Assembly: GCA_028287545.1 (NCBI GenBank)
Contig: JAQBPL010000089.1
Coordinates: forward strand, 1 to 14,703
Length of the DNA stretch: 14,703 bases
From: Vulcanimicrobiota bacterium
Lineage (GTDB): Bacteria > Eremiobacterota > Eremiobacteria > Baltobacterales > Baltobacteraceae
Direction of reading: 5' to 3'
Shown: one piece after another, positions 7,382-14,230 of the stretch
How positions within the stretch are numbered: position 1 is the first letter of the stretch
Layout of the letters: each line of letters starts with the position of its first letter
Notes under the pieces: generated by a model
Database searches by the model: none
The model's input: the letters and a program-made list of their open reading frames with translations, nothing else
What the model was told of the DNA's origin: nothing
Translations under genes and position numbers: made by a program

Positions 7382-8592
7382 TCGCCTGTCGCGGCTGCGG
7401 CGCGGGGCTCGACGAGGTTTTCGTCGATCTTGGCCTCTCACCGCTGTCCAACGCTTATCCGAGCAGCGCGGACCTCGCGTTGCCGGAGCGCTTCTACCCG
7501 CTGACGACGTACGTCTGCGGGACCTGTAAGCTGGTCCAGCTCCCGGCGCACGCCGACCCGGAGACGATCTTTGGCGAGTACGCCTACTTCTCGTCATACG
7601 CCGACACCTGGCTTGACCACGCGAAGCGGTTCGCGCACGGTGCGACGAAGCGTTTCGGACTCGGCGCCGGCTCGCTGGTCGTCGAGCTCGCGAGCAACGA
7701 CGGCTATCTGCTGCGCTGGTTCCGCGAAGCCGGAATCCCGGTGTTGGGCATCGAGCCGGCGCGCAATGTCGCCGCGGTCGCGCGGGAAGCCGGCATCGAG
7801 ACGATCGCCGAATTCTTTGGCGTTGCGCTCGCCGAACGGCTGGCCGCGGAGGGACGCCGCGCCGATCTCGTTGTCGCCAACAACGTGCTGGCGCACGTTC
7901 CCGACCTCCACGACTTCGTCCGCGGCGTCGCCCTCGTGCTCGCACCCGGTGGCGTCGCTTCGCTCGAGTTCCCGCACCTGATGCGGCTGATCGAGCACAC
8001 GCAATACGACACGATCTACCACGAGCACTTCTCGTACTTTTCACTGCTCGCGCTGGAACCGGTCTTTTCCGCGCACGGACTGCACGTGCTCGACGTCGAG
8101 GAGCTGTCTACCCACGGCGGATCGCTGCGTGTCGTGGTGGGACGCGGCACTCCGGACGCGTCGGTTAAGCGTGTGCGCGCGGCCGAGCACGCGGCGGGAC
8201 TTCACGATCTGCGGACCTACCGCGAGTTCGAGGAACGTGTTCGGAGCAACAAACGCGGGCTGCTGCGGTTCTTGATCGACGCCGCGGAACGCGGTGAGAG
8301 CGTTGCCGCGTACGGCGCGCCGGCGAAGGGAAACACGCTGCTCAACTACGCCGGCGTGCGGAGCGATCTGGTTGCGTACACCGTCGATCGCAACCCGTAC
8401 AAACAGGGCCGTTTTTTGCCGGGCAGCCGCATCCCGATCCATGAGCCGCAACGTCTGCTCGACGATCCGCCGCACTCGCTGCTGGTTTTGCCGTGGAACC
8501 TGATCGGCGAGGTGCGCGAGCAAATGGCGCCCCTCGCGGCCGCCGGTACCCGCTTCGTCGTCGCGATCCCCGAAGTGACGGTGGTGGCTTGA
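7378..8592 (+). CDS. NDP-4-keto-sugar C-methyltransferase (TylC3/TcaB9-like)
   Basis: 404 aa, the usual length of the family; the GTG start overlaps the previous stop. The order is an N-terminal zinc site (C4-x2-C7 and C47-x2-C50), a SAM-binding Rossmann domain with VVELASNDGYLL (101-112) and GIEPARN (124-130), then the C-terminal domain with AYGAPAKGNTLLNY (311-324) and LPWN (371-374). Family members transfer a methyl group from SAM to a ring carbon, usually C3, of an NDP-4-keto-6-deoxysugar through an enediolate. As I recall the TcaB9 catalytic residues (Tyr76, His181, Tyr222, Glu224, His225), equivalents appear here at a constant offset of eight: Y68, H173, Y214, E216 and H217, in the YHEHFSYFS motif. 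Neighbouring rfbF and rfbG genes suggest the substrate is CDP-linked. The position methylated is inferred, not shown. Confidence 0.93.
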   Translation: MIACRGCGAGLDEVFVDLGLSPLSNAYPSSADLALPERFYPLTTYVCGTCKLVQLPAHADPETIFGEYAYFSSYADTWLDHAKRFAHGATKRFGLGAGSLVVELASNDGYLLRWFREAGIPVLGIEPARNVAAVAREAGIETIAEFFGVALAERLAAEGRRADLVVANNVLAHVPDLHDFVRGVALVLAPGGVASLEFPHLMRLIEHTQYDTIYHEHFSYFSLLALEPVFSAHGLHVLDVEELSTHGGSLRVVVGRGTPDASVKRVRAAEHAAGLHDLRTYREFEERVRSNKRGLLRFLIDAAERGESVAAYGAPAKGNTLLNYAGVRSDLVAYTVDRNPYKQGRFLPGSRIPIHEPQRLLDDPPHSLLVLPWNLIGEVREQMAPLAAAGTRFVVAIPEVTVVA

Positions 8593-9152
8593 GGCTGGTG
8601 CCGCTCGCGGTGGCGGGTGCGTTCGCGCTCGAGCCGGAGCCGGTGCGCGACGAACGGGGCTGGTTCGCACGCTGGTGGGACGCCGAGCAACTGGCCGCAG
8701 CGCATTTGACGGCGCATTTCGTCCAGCAGAGCGCGGCCTGGAACGAGCGTGCCGGGACGTTGCGCGGTCTGCACGTGGTTCTGCCTCCGGCGTCCGAGGC
8801 AAAGATCGTGCGCTGCGTGCGCGGCAAAGCGTTCGATGTGGTTCTGGACGCGCGTCCCTCATCCGCGACGTTCGGCCGGCACGTTTCGCTCGATCTTAGC
8901 GAGCGGAACGGTCGCGCAGTGTACGTTCCGGCCGGGTGCGCGCACGGATATCAGACCCTCGAGGACGACACCACGCTGCTCTACGACATCTCGTCGATCT
9001 ACCGGCCGGAGCTTGCCTGCGGTATCGCGCACGACGATGCGGCGCTCGGGATCGAGTGGCCGCTCCCCGTCGAGGCACTCTCGGCGCGCGACGCGGCATT
9101 GCCGCTTTTTGCAAAATACGTCGCCCAACTCCCCGCGGAGGTCCAGCCCTGA
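8589..9152 (+). CDS. RfbC/RmlC-type 3,5-epimerase homologue acting on a 4-keto-6-deoxysugar
   Basis: 187 aa from a TTG at 8589 whose bases overlap the preceding TGA (TTGA); a GTG at 8598 is the alternative. It is a cupin of normal RmlC length. It keeps RGWFARWW (23-30), the TLRGLH motif with catalytic H62, AKIVRC with K72, AFDVVLDAR (81-89), VPAGCAHGYQTL (113-124), LLYDISSIYRP with Y132 and Y138 (130-140), and LSARD with D168. These match the RmlC base (His63), lysine (K72), tyrosine and aspartate (Asp170) pattern. The family epimerises C3 and/or C5 of dTDP-4-keto-6-deoxyglucose. Here the neighbouring C-methyltransferase and rfbF suggest a CDP-linked, possibly C-methylated substrate, so it need not be a rhamnose enzyme. 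No rmlA, rmlB or rmlD is in the window. Confidence 0.9.
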   Translation: MRLVPLAVAGAFALEPEPVRDERGWFARWWDAEQLAAAHLTAHFVQQSAAWNERAGTLRGLHVVLPPASEAKIVRCVRGKAFDVVLDARPSSATFGRHVSLDLSERNGRAVYVPAGCAHGYQTLEDDTTLLYDISSIYRPELACGIAHDDAALGIEWPLPVEALSARDAALPLFAKYVAQLPAEVQP

Positions 9153-9172
9153 TGCCGAAATCCAGCCGATGA
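9152..9172 (+). CDS. possible 6-codon minicistron bridging epimerase and rfbF
   Basis: An ATG at 9152 shares its A with the TGA of the epimerase gene (TGATG). It encodes MPKSSR and ends in a TGA that overlaps the rfbF ATG as ATGA. GGAGG at 9137-9141 sits ten bases before this ATG but 27 bases before the rfbF start, which has no closer Shine-Dalgarno. Ribosomes could therefore be handed through the short ORF to rfbF. The ORF is too short to judge by composition, and coincidence is possible. Confidence 0.3.
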   Translation: MPKSSR

Positions 9173-9939
9173 AAGCCGTCATCCTGGCCGGAGGTCTTGG
9201 CACCCGGATCAGCGAGGAAACGACCCTCCGACCCAAGCCGATGGTCGAGCTCGGCGGACGGCCCGTGCTGTGGCACATCATGAAGACCTATTCCTCGTAC
9301 GGAATCAACGACTTTATCGTGTGCTGCGGCTACAAGGGCTACGTGATAAAGGAGTTCTTCGCCAACTACGCCCTGCACGCGTCGGACGTCACCTTCAACA
9401 TGCGCGACCGTTCGATGCAGGTGCACAACACGGCCGCCGAGCCGTGGACGGTCACGCTCGTCGACACCGGCGAGAACACGATGACCGGCGGTCGCCTGCG
9501 CCGCGTGCGCGCATACGTCGGCGACGAACCGTTCTGCTTTACGTACGGTGACGGACTCTCCGACGTCGATGTCCGCGACGTGATCGCGCACCATGATCGC
9601 TCTGGCGCGGTAGCAACGATGACGACGGTTCAGCCGCCGGGCAGGTACGGTGCCGTGCGGCTGGAGGAACAGAAGATCGTCGCGTTCGACGAGAAACCGC
9701 CGGGCGACGGGGCATGGGTCAACGGCGGCTATTTCGTGCTCTCGCCCGGCGTGTTCGACTACCTCGACGGTGACGAAACGATTTGGGAACGCGAGCCTCT
9801 GGAGCGCCTTGCCGCCGACGGGAAGCTTTCCGCATACCTGCATCGCGGCTTTTGGCATCCGATGGACACCTTGCGCGACAAGACGGCGCTCGAGGAACTC
9901 TGGGTTGCTGGCAAGGCCCCGTGGAAAGTGTGGACCTAG
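9169..9939 (+). CDS. rfbF: glucose-1-phosphate cytidylyltransferase
   Basis: 256 aa, matching the usual RfbF length of about 257. It converts glucose-1-phosphate and CTP to CDP-glucose and pyrophosphate in the cytoplasm, the first step of CDP-sugar synthesis. The nucleotidyltransferase signature is intact: MKAVILAGGLGTRISEET (1-18) forms the phosphate loop, LRPKPM (20-25) carries the catalytic lysine K23, TYGDGLSDVD (125-134) supplies the metal-binding aspartate, FDEKPPG (173-179) contacts the sugar, and FWHPMDT (228-234) carries the second metal aspartate. The longer substrate-recognition insert with HNTAAEPW (86-93) is typical of RfbF rather than RmlA. It is the last gene of the rightward operon. 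Its TAG is followed after one base by the TAA of rfbG on the other strand. Confidence 0.97.
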   Translation: MKAVILAGGLGTRISEETTLRPKPMVELGGRPVLWHIMKTYSSYGINDFIVCCGYKGYVIKEFFANYALHASDVTFNMRDRSMQVHNTAAEPWTVTLVDTGENTMTGGRLRRVRAYVGDEPFCFTYGDGLSDVDVRDVIAHHDRSGAVATMTTVQPPGRYGAVRLEEQKIVAFDEKPPGDGAWVNGGYFVLSPGVFDYLDGDETIWEREPLERLAADGKLSAYLHRGFWHPMDTLRDKTALEELWVAGKAPWKVWT

Positions 9940-9940
9940 G

Positions 9941-11002
9941 TTAGGGCCGGACGGCGCCTCCGATTTGCGCGCGCGTGAGCGCACGTATGTCAGCGCGATG
10001 TGCGTACGCATCGTACCACGCTGCCGTCGCTTGAATCGTCGCATCGATATCAAAGCGCGGGCGCCACTGCAAAAGGTCGACGGCATCCGACGCGTCGAGA
10101 GCCAGCTGCGCAGCTTCGTGCGGCCCGGCCTGTGCGTCGACGACAATCGGGATCGCCGAATTCAGCGCACGCAAGAGGCGATGCGTGACCTCTTCGACGG
10201 TCAGCGCGGCTTCGAGCGGACCGAAGTTCCAGGCTCGCCCGACAGTGCGGTCTCCGGTAAGTGCTCGTTCTGCGACGGTTAGGTAGCCGGCGAGCGCGTC
10301 GAGTACGTGCTGCCACGGCCGGAGTGCGCTCGGATGACGCAGGTGGAGCGGACGCCCCGCCTGCGCCGCTTTGACGATATCCGGGACCAGACGATCGGCC
10401 GACCAGTCGCCGCCGCCGACCACGTTTCCGGCACGCGCCGTTGCAACCGTCGCGCCCCGCTCGAAGTACGAGCGGCGATACGACGCCGCGACGATCTCGG
10501 CGGCCGCCTTGGATGCAGAGTACGGATCGTGCCCTCCGAGCGGATCGCTCTCACGAAACGGGGCGTGGACTCCGCGCTGGTCGTAGCACTTGTCACTGGT
10601 GACGATGACGACTGCAGCCGGCTCATGGGCGCGCGCGACGTCGAGGACGTGCGCGGTTCCCATGACGTTCGTCGCGAACGTGCCGAGCGGGTCATCGTAG
10701 GAAGACCGAACGAGCGGCTGTGCGGCGAGGTGGAACACGACGTCCGGCTTTGCCGCGTCGAAGGCACGCGCGACGGCATCTCGGTCGCGCACGTCGCCGA
10801 AGCGCCCGGAGACGAACGACGGTACGTCCAGCAGATCGTGCAAATTCGGCTGGGAGGATGGCGGAAGCGCGAATCCATGGACACGAGCCCCGAGCATGTC
10901 GAGCCATGTGACGAGCCACGACCCCTTGAACCCGGTGTGACCGGTGACCAGGACCCGGCGCCCTTCCCACGGCTTGCGATGGTGCGTCGGAGAGACGACC
11001 AT
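9941..11002 (-). CDS. rfbG: CDP-glucose 4,6-dehydratase
   Basis: 353 aa, an extended short-chain dehydrogenase/reductase. It oxidises C4 and eliminates water across C5/C6 of CDP-glucose to give CDP-4-keto-6-deoxyglucose, using bound NAD+. The family-specific motif VTGHTGFKGSWL (19-30) is the NAD loop; the GHTGFKG form distinguishes it from dTDP-glucose dehydratases. HLAAQPLVRSSYDDP (91-105) follows. TSDKCY (135-140) carries the Asp-Lys pair, and DPYSASKAAAE (159-169) gives Y161 and K165. RAGNVVGGGDWSADRLVPD (190-208), RPWQHVLD (228-235) and WNFGP (258-262) are also typical. The ATG directly follows the TAG of the upstream methyltransferase gene with no spacer and no clear Shine-Dalgarno, so translation is probably coupled. 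It faces rfbF, whose product it consumes. Confidence 0.97.
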   Translation of the reverse strand: MVVSPTHHRKPWEGRRVLVTGHTGFKGSWLVTWLDMLGARVHGFALPPSSQPNLHDLLDVPSFVSGRFGDVRDRDAVARAFDAAKPDVVFHLAAQPLVRSSYDDPLGTFATNVMGTAHVLDVARAHEPAAVVIVTSDKCYDQRGVHAPFRESDPLGGHDPYSASKAAAEIVAASYRRSYFERGATVATARAGNVVGGGDWSADRLVPDIVKAAQAGRPLHLRHPSALRPWQHVLDALAGYLTVAERALTGDRTVGRAWNFGPLEAALTVEEVTHRLLRALNSAIPIVVDAQAGPHEAAQLALDASDAVDLLQWRPRFDIDATIQATAAWYDAYAHRADIRALTRAQIGGAVRP

Positions 11003-11782
11003 CTACCGAATGCGCCGGAGCCAGCCGTCGCGGAAATACGTCATTCCGGCGCCTGTGCCCAAGCTCTCGTCGAATAAGCGGGGCGGCATCATCCGCTCGA
11101 ATTCCGGCCGCTCGGCCAGGAACGCATCGACTGCGGAAACGGGATTGTCGTACGTCCAGGTCGGCGAGGTCCGCGGGGCGCCGACCACGTCGCGCATGAT
11201 GCCGTCCGCGACGACGACCGCGGAGCCGACGGCCACGAGATCGGCGTAAGCGCGCAACTCGGCGACGACGTGATCCCTCGTATGCTTGCTATCCAGAACG
11301 AGCAGGACGCGCTCGCCGGGCGCGATCGAGCTTCGCACGCGCGCAATGGTTTCGGGTGCGATCGCGTCGCCTTCGATCGTCGTGATGAGCGGACGCAGCT
11401 CGTGACTGTCGATCGCGAGCTTATTCTGAGGGCGGATCTCCAGATCCACACCGACGACGCGCCCGCGGCCCATGGCTTTCAGGAGCGACGCATAGAAGAC
11501 CAGTGAACCCCCGTGGGCTATGCCGGTCTCGAGCACGACGTCCGGTTTCACGTCGTAGATCAACTCCTGCAGGCGCAGCAGATCCTCTGGAAGTTGGATG
11601 ATAGGACGGCCCATCCAGGCGAACGTGTACACGTGCTTGGCGTCCCAGCCGGCCTGAATCCACAACTCGGAGACCAGCGCAAAGGCCTCCGGATCCGAGA
11701 AGGGCAGCCGCCGATCACCGACGTGGACCTCCCGGGCAACAGGATCGATCGTGACGGACGGGAGTGCCGGGTTCGGATTCAC
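11003..11782 (-). CDS. CmcI/rhamnosyl O-methyltransferase-family methyltransferase
   Basis: 259 aa from the GTG at 11782. This start is chosen because family members usually begin just before a short strand equivalent to PSVTIDPVAREVHVGDRRL (8-26). GTGs at 11818 and 11815 are closer to the upstream stop and also possible; the frame stays open to 11980, but that would overlap the reductase gene. Family motifs are strong: VYTFAWMGRPIIQLPEDLL (51-69), VLETGIAHGGSLVFYASLL (83-101) for SAM binding, GVDLEIRPQN (111-120), VLLVLDSKHTRDHV (159-172) and VVVADGIMRDVVGAPR (189-204). The family (cephalosporin hydroxylase CmcI and mycobacterial rhamnosyl O-methyltransferases) contains SAM-dependent, metal-assisted methyltransferases. 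Between two CDP-sugar genes it most likely O-methylates a sugar of the glycan. Database labels may call it 'cephalosporin hydroxylase', which would mislead here. Confidence 0.9.
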   Translation of the reverse strand: MNPNPALPSVTIDPVAREVHVGDRRLPFSDPEAFALVSELWIQAGWDAKHVYTFAWMGRPIIQLPEDLLRLQELIYDVKPDVVLETGIAHGGSLVFYASLLKAMGRGRVVGVDLEIRPQNKLAIDSHELRPLITTIEGDAIAPETIARVRSSIAPGERVLLVLDSKHTRDHVVAELRAYADLVAVGSAVVVADGIMRDVVGAPRTSPTWTYDNPVSAVDAFLAERPEFERMMPPRLFDESLGTGAGMTYFRDGWLRRIR

Positions 11783-11829
11783 CTCTAAAACATCGGCAGT
11801 TCGGGCGCGCCCCACCACCGACGTCCCGC

Positions 11830-12633
11830 TCAAAGCGATGCGTCGGCCTTTGCTGCGAGGAGGTCGGGAAGGCAGTCGAGCAGCTGCCGGGGCCGGAAGT
11901 CGAACTCGCGCGTAACCCGCGTGATCTCGATCGGCGGAAAGCGAACCGTCGAGGCGTCTTCCGCAAACGTGCAGCGACACGAACCGTACCGCTGCAGCGC
12001 GTCGGCCAGGGCTCCGGCGGATACGTTACGCCCCGACGCGACGTTGTAGAGCCGCGACTGCCCCGAGACCGCGATGCGCGGCAGCACGTCAAGAACGTCT
12101 TGAAGTGCGACGTAGTCTTTTTCCGACGCCCTCGCGGTACGGAACACGACGGCCCCGGCGCGCGCCGCTTCGAGGACGTCGGCGATGAACGTTTCCGTCC
12201 CCGCATCGTCGCCGTAGACGTTCGCCAACCGCACGACGCGCAGCTTCGGATTGGGCAAGGTGAGGCACAGCGACTCGCCGGCGATCTTCGTGATGTTGTA
12301 GAGATGGTCCGGGAGTTCGGGGCGTACCACCAGCGCAGCATCCTCGTCACCGCTTGCGGCCTCCGCGTAGACGCGCGTCGAGGAGAGGAAGAGGAAACTC
12401 TCCCACGTCTCGTCGCGGAGGTAGCGCTCGAGGACCGCAACGTGCGCGCGAACCGTGTCGAAGGGACGACTGCGGAAATCCGACGCGACGCCGATCGCAT
12501 TGATGACGTGGCCCGGCTCCCTTGGCAGCGGCGCATCGCGCTGCGGCGTCAGGACGTCGTAACCGTCGGCCCGCAATCGGGCGACGAGATGGCTGCCGAT
12601 GTATCCGCCGGCACCGAGGACCGTGAACCGCAC
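11830..12633 (-). CDS. NAD-dependent epimerase/dehydratase-family sugar reductase
   Basis: 267 aa from a GTG at 12633. A good Shine-Dalgarno (AAAGG) lies six to seven bases upstream. The protein is an SDR enzyme, shorter than the roughly 310-350 residues usual for UDP-sugar epimerases. The NAD(P) loop is VLGAGGYIGSHL (5-16). LFLSSTRVYAE (81-91) gives the catalytic serine/threonine, and YNITKIAGE (112-120) gives Y112 and K116. RVVRLANVYGDD (132-143) and VASGRNVSAG (198-207) are typical C-terminal elements. Its neighbours make it the best candidate for reducing or isomerising the CDP-4-keto sugar after dehydration and C-methylation, the last step to the finished donor. An alternative is a UDP-sugar C4-epimerase, but the N-terminus and linked genes favour the reductase. 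It is the first gene of the leftward operon ending in rfbG. Confidence 0.88.
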   Translation of the reverse strand: MRFTVLGAGGYIGSHLVARLRADGYDVLTPQRDAPLPREPGHVINAIGVASDFRSRPFDTVRAHVAVLERYLRDETWESFLFLSSTRVYAEAASGDEDAALVVRPELPDHLYNITKIAGESLCLTLPNPKLRVVRLANVYGDDAGTETFIADVLEAARAGAVVFRTARASEKDYVALQDVLDVLPRIAVSGQSRLYNVASGRNVSAGALADALQRYGSCRCTFAEDASTVRFPPIEITRVTREFDFRPRQLLDCLPDLLAAKADASL

Positions 12634-12637
12634 AAGC

Positions 12638-12649
12638 CGCCTTTCGGCG
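12638..12649 (-). promoter_or_regulatory. ribosome binding site inside a GAAA-capped hairpin
   Basis: On the leftward transcript CGCC-GAAA-GGCG can fold into a four-base-pair GC stem closed by a GNRA-type tetraloop. The Shine-Dalgarno AAAGG of the SDR gene lies in the loop and 3' arm, just ahead of the GTG at 12633. The stem is short, so partial masking of the site is the most that can be argued. Confidence 0.3.
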
Positions 12650-12658
12650 CGGGTGGGC

Positions 12659-12671
12659 CGGTTCCCAACCG
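12659..12671. repeat. small inverted repeat in the divergent gap
   Basis: CGGTT and AACCG are separated by CCC, between the divergently transcribed SDR gene and acetyltransferase gene. It could be an operator half-site pair or chance. No convincing -35/-10 pair is visible on either strand of this 72-base gap. Confidence 0.2.
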
Positions 12672-12694
12672 CTCCGTGGGATGATTGACACCGC

Positions 12695-12699
12695 GGAGG
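12695..12699 (+). promoter_or_regulatory. Shine-Dalgarno selecting a TTG start for the acetyltransferase
   Basis: GGAGG ends six bases before the TTG at 12706, an ideal spacing. A GTG at 12712 and an ATG at 12715 are 12 and 15 bases away, and a TTG at 12685 lies upstream of the site. The site therefore favours initiation at TTG 12706. Confidence 0.55.
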
Positions 12700-12705
12700 G
12701 CGTAC

Positions 12706-13215
12706 TTGAGCGTGATGCAGCTGATCGCCCCGACCGCTCGCATCTCGCCCCTCTGCGATTTAGAGGATTCCGTCCGTGGCTCACGCCTCGTCATCGGCGA
12801 GCACGCGAAAGTCGACGCCTTCGTGAAGATCCTGTTCTCGGGTGGCAGCGGAGACATCGTGATCGGCGATTGGTGTTACGTCAATTCCGGATGCGTGCTG
12901 TATTCGGGGAACGGGATCACCATCGGACGCGACGTCCTGCTTGCGGCGAATTGCGTCCTCGCCCCGACGGATCACGAGTACGCCGACCGCCACGTCCCGT
13001 TGCGCATGCAGGGATTTCGTCCCAGCCGCGGTGGGATCGTCATCGAAGACGACGTCTGGGTCGGCGCCGGCTCGGTCCTGCTCGACGGGACCATCCTGCG
13101 ACGCGGCGCAATCGTCGCGGCCGGCTCGGTCGTGCGCGGGGAGGTCGCACCGTTCACCGTCGTAGCGGGGAACCGCGCGGTGCCGGTAGGGATACGCGGC
13201 GCGGCCGAACGCTAG
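12706..13215 (+). CDS. hexapeptide-repeat (left-handed beta-helix) O-acetyltransferase
   Basis: 169 aa from TTG 12706, chosen from GGAGG at ideal spacing; the in-frame GTG at 12712 and ATG at 12715 would shorten it by two or three residues. Most of the chain is hexapeptide repeat with a hydrophobic residue every six positions: VIGDWCYVNSGCVLYSGNGI (52-71), ITIGRDVLLAANCVLAPTDH (71-90) and IVIEDDVWVGAGSVLLDGTI (111-130). H90 in the TDHEYAD segment is the likely catalytic histidine of the WbbJ/maltose-acetyltransferase-like group. The loop between 90 and 110 carries the acceptor-side insertion usual in this group. Such trimeric cytoplasmic enzymes move acetyl from acetyl-CoA to a sugar hydroxyl or amine. 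In this locus it probably acetylates the glycan or a precursor. It is transcribed alone, divergent from the SDR gene and convergent with the sulfotransferase. Confidence 0.9.
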   Translation: MSVMQLIAPTARISPLCDLEDSVRGSRLVIGEHAKVDAFVKILFSGGSGDIVIGDWCYVNSGCVLYSGNGITIGRDVLLAANCVLAPTDHEYADRHVPLRMQGFRPSRGGIVIEDDVWVGAGSVLLDGTILRRGAIVAAGSVVRGEVAPFTVVAGNRAVPVGIRGAAER

Positions 13216-13240
13216 GAAAGAAAAGCCGCGGCGCCGCGAC
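13216..13240 (-). terminator. possible intrinsic terminator of the sulfotransferase gene
   Basis: Reading leftward after the sulfotransferase stop, 13240-13225 can form a six-base-pair GC stem (one G-U pair) around a GCGC loop. It is followed at once by TTTTCTTTC. The stem is rich and short and the T-run is interrupted by one C, so this is a moderate candidate. On the rightward strand there is no T-run, so it would not terminate the acetyltransferase transcript. Confidence 0.5.
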
Positions 13241-13277
13241 GTGCATTCGCGTCCGGTGTCAGGCGGCGGAAGCGCTG

Positions 13278-14222
13278 CTAGAGAAGCTGCTCGCCCCGCG
13301 GCAGGCCGGCCAGTTCCGCGTCGGGGATGACGCGGGGTGAACGTCGCTCACCGACGCGCCCCGCAAGCCACGTCGTGCGGACGGGATACGCGTGCCCTCT
13401 CGACACGAAGAACGGTGTGTCGTCGCTCGCCGTACGCACCACCTTGCCGTCGTACGGCGATACGGGGGCGAGTGCCGGGACGTCCCAGGGCAACTCCCAC
13501 AAGAGGATTTCCAGCTGCGCTACATCCGGATGTTCCAGGATGCGCTCCTCGAGGCGCTTCTTGTTGGCGTCGCTGAGCCTCTCGGCCGATCGGCCGACTC
13601 GTCCCGCGTTGAAACGCTCGCCGGGACCTGCCGGCACAGCGAGGACCTGATCGAGGCGGTCCATGATTGGCGGATGCACGAAGTCCTCGATCATCATCTC
13701 GGCGAAGAACGTGCGCTGATCCTCCACCATCCGCTCGTATGGCCGCAGCGTTCCATTCGCAGCACGCCACCGCAAATAGAAGCTGAGGTACCATGGGGTC
13801 ACGGTGTCGATCATGAACCGAACGCGCGCTTCGGGTTCCATCGCCATGTACTTTGCCGGGTCGAGGAGAAAGAATGGCTGGCTGGGGCCGGGCTCCCTGA
13901 ATTGATGATCGTCATAGGAGACGATCATGTCGCCGAGATTACGCCAGAGTCCGACGAACCCGATGCGATCCTGGTTAAACGCGACAATATTTCCCACGTG
14001 CGGCAGCATGTGGAAGTTTAGGCAGAAGGGGCGTCCGCGGACCATCGCGCGCAGGGTGCCCGTCATATTATGCTCCGCCTGCCAATCGTACGCCATCTCG
14101 GGGTTCTCGATGTTGAAGTACCGGCACAGCGTTTTGCTGACATACGTGGAGCCGCTTTTCATCGGCGCAGCTACAACGATACGAGGAAGCCCGTAGTTCG
14201 GATCGACGGAGTCGGTGGTCAC
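13278..14222 (-). CDS. sulfotransferase family protein
   Basis: 314 aa from GTG 14222 (GTG 14228 is equally possible; no clear Shine-Dalgarno for either). The frame stays open to 14417, but that stretch is arginine-rich shadow sequence overlapping the transporter gene. PRIVVAAPMKSGSTYVSKTL (13-32) is the 5'-phosphosulfate loop of PAPS-dependent sulfotransferases, with K22, S23 and T26 placed as in the family. FVGLWRNLGDMIVSYDDH (89-106) is the 3'-phosphate motif (usual form R-N-P-x-D-x-x-x-S), with Pro replaced by Leu at 96. RPYERMVEDQRTFFAEM (160-176) matches the acceptor/PAPS-side helix, and ANKKRLEERI (219-228) is a typical C-terminal piece. No membrane helix or signal peptide is visible. 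In this locus a sugar hydroxyl of the glycan is the likely acceptor, but a lipid or small molecule is possible. No PAPS-synthesis gene is present. Confidence 0.85.
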   Translation of the reverse strand: MTTDSVDPNYGLPRIVVAAPMKSGSTYVSKTLCRYFNIENPEMAYDWQAEHNMTGTLRAMVRGRPFCLNFHMLPHVGNIVAFNQDRIGFVGLWRNLGDMIVSYDDHQFREPGPSQPFFLLDPAKYMAMEPEARVRFMIDTVTPWYLSFYLRWRAANGTLRPYERMVEDQRTFFAEMMIEDFVHPPIMDRLDQVLAVPAGPGERFNAGRVGRSAERLSDANKKRLEERILEHPDVAQLEILLWELPWDVPALAPVSPYDGKVVRTASDDTPFFVSRGHAYPVRTTWLAGRVGERRSPRVIPDAELAGLPRGEQLL

Positions 14223-14230
14223 GCGCACCG

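Noticed and set aside
6662..8044. 460-codon leftward ORF across the tandem GT2 and C-methyltransferase genes
   Set aside because: Very arginine-rich and spans the junction of two clear genes on the other strand.
9940..9990. A bidirectional terminator between rfbF and rfbG
   Set aside because: The gap is one base, and neither strand shows a GC stem followed by a T-run nearby.
10307..11077. 256-codon rightward ORF opposite rfbG
   Set aside because: rfbG has complete family motifs on the other strand; this frame has none.
11783..11980. Upstream extension of the O-methyltransferase to 11980
   Set aside because: It would overlap the SDR gene by about 150 bases, and the added residues are arginine/proline-rich without family similarity.
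12685..12690. Perfect TTGACA as a -35 element for the acetyltransferase gene
   Set aside because: A -10 element at the usual spacing would fall after the translation start at 12706, and no TATAAT-like sequence is there.
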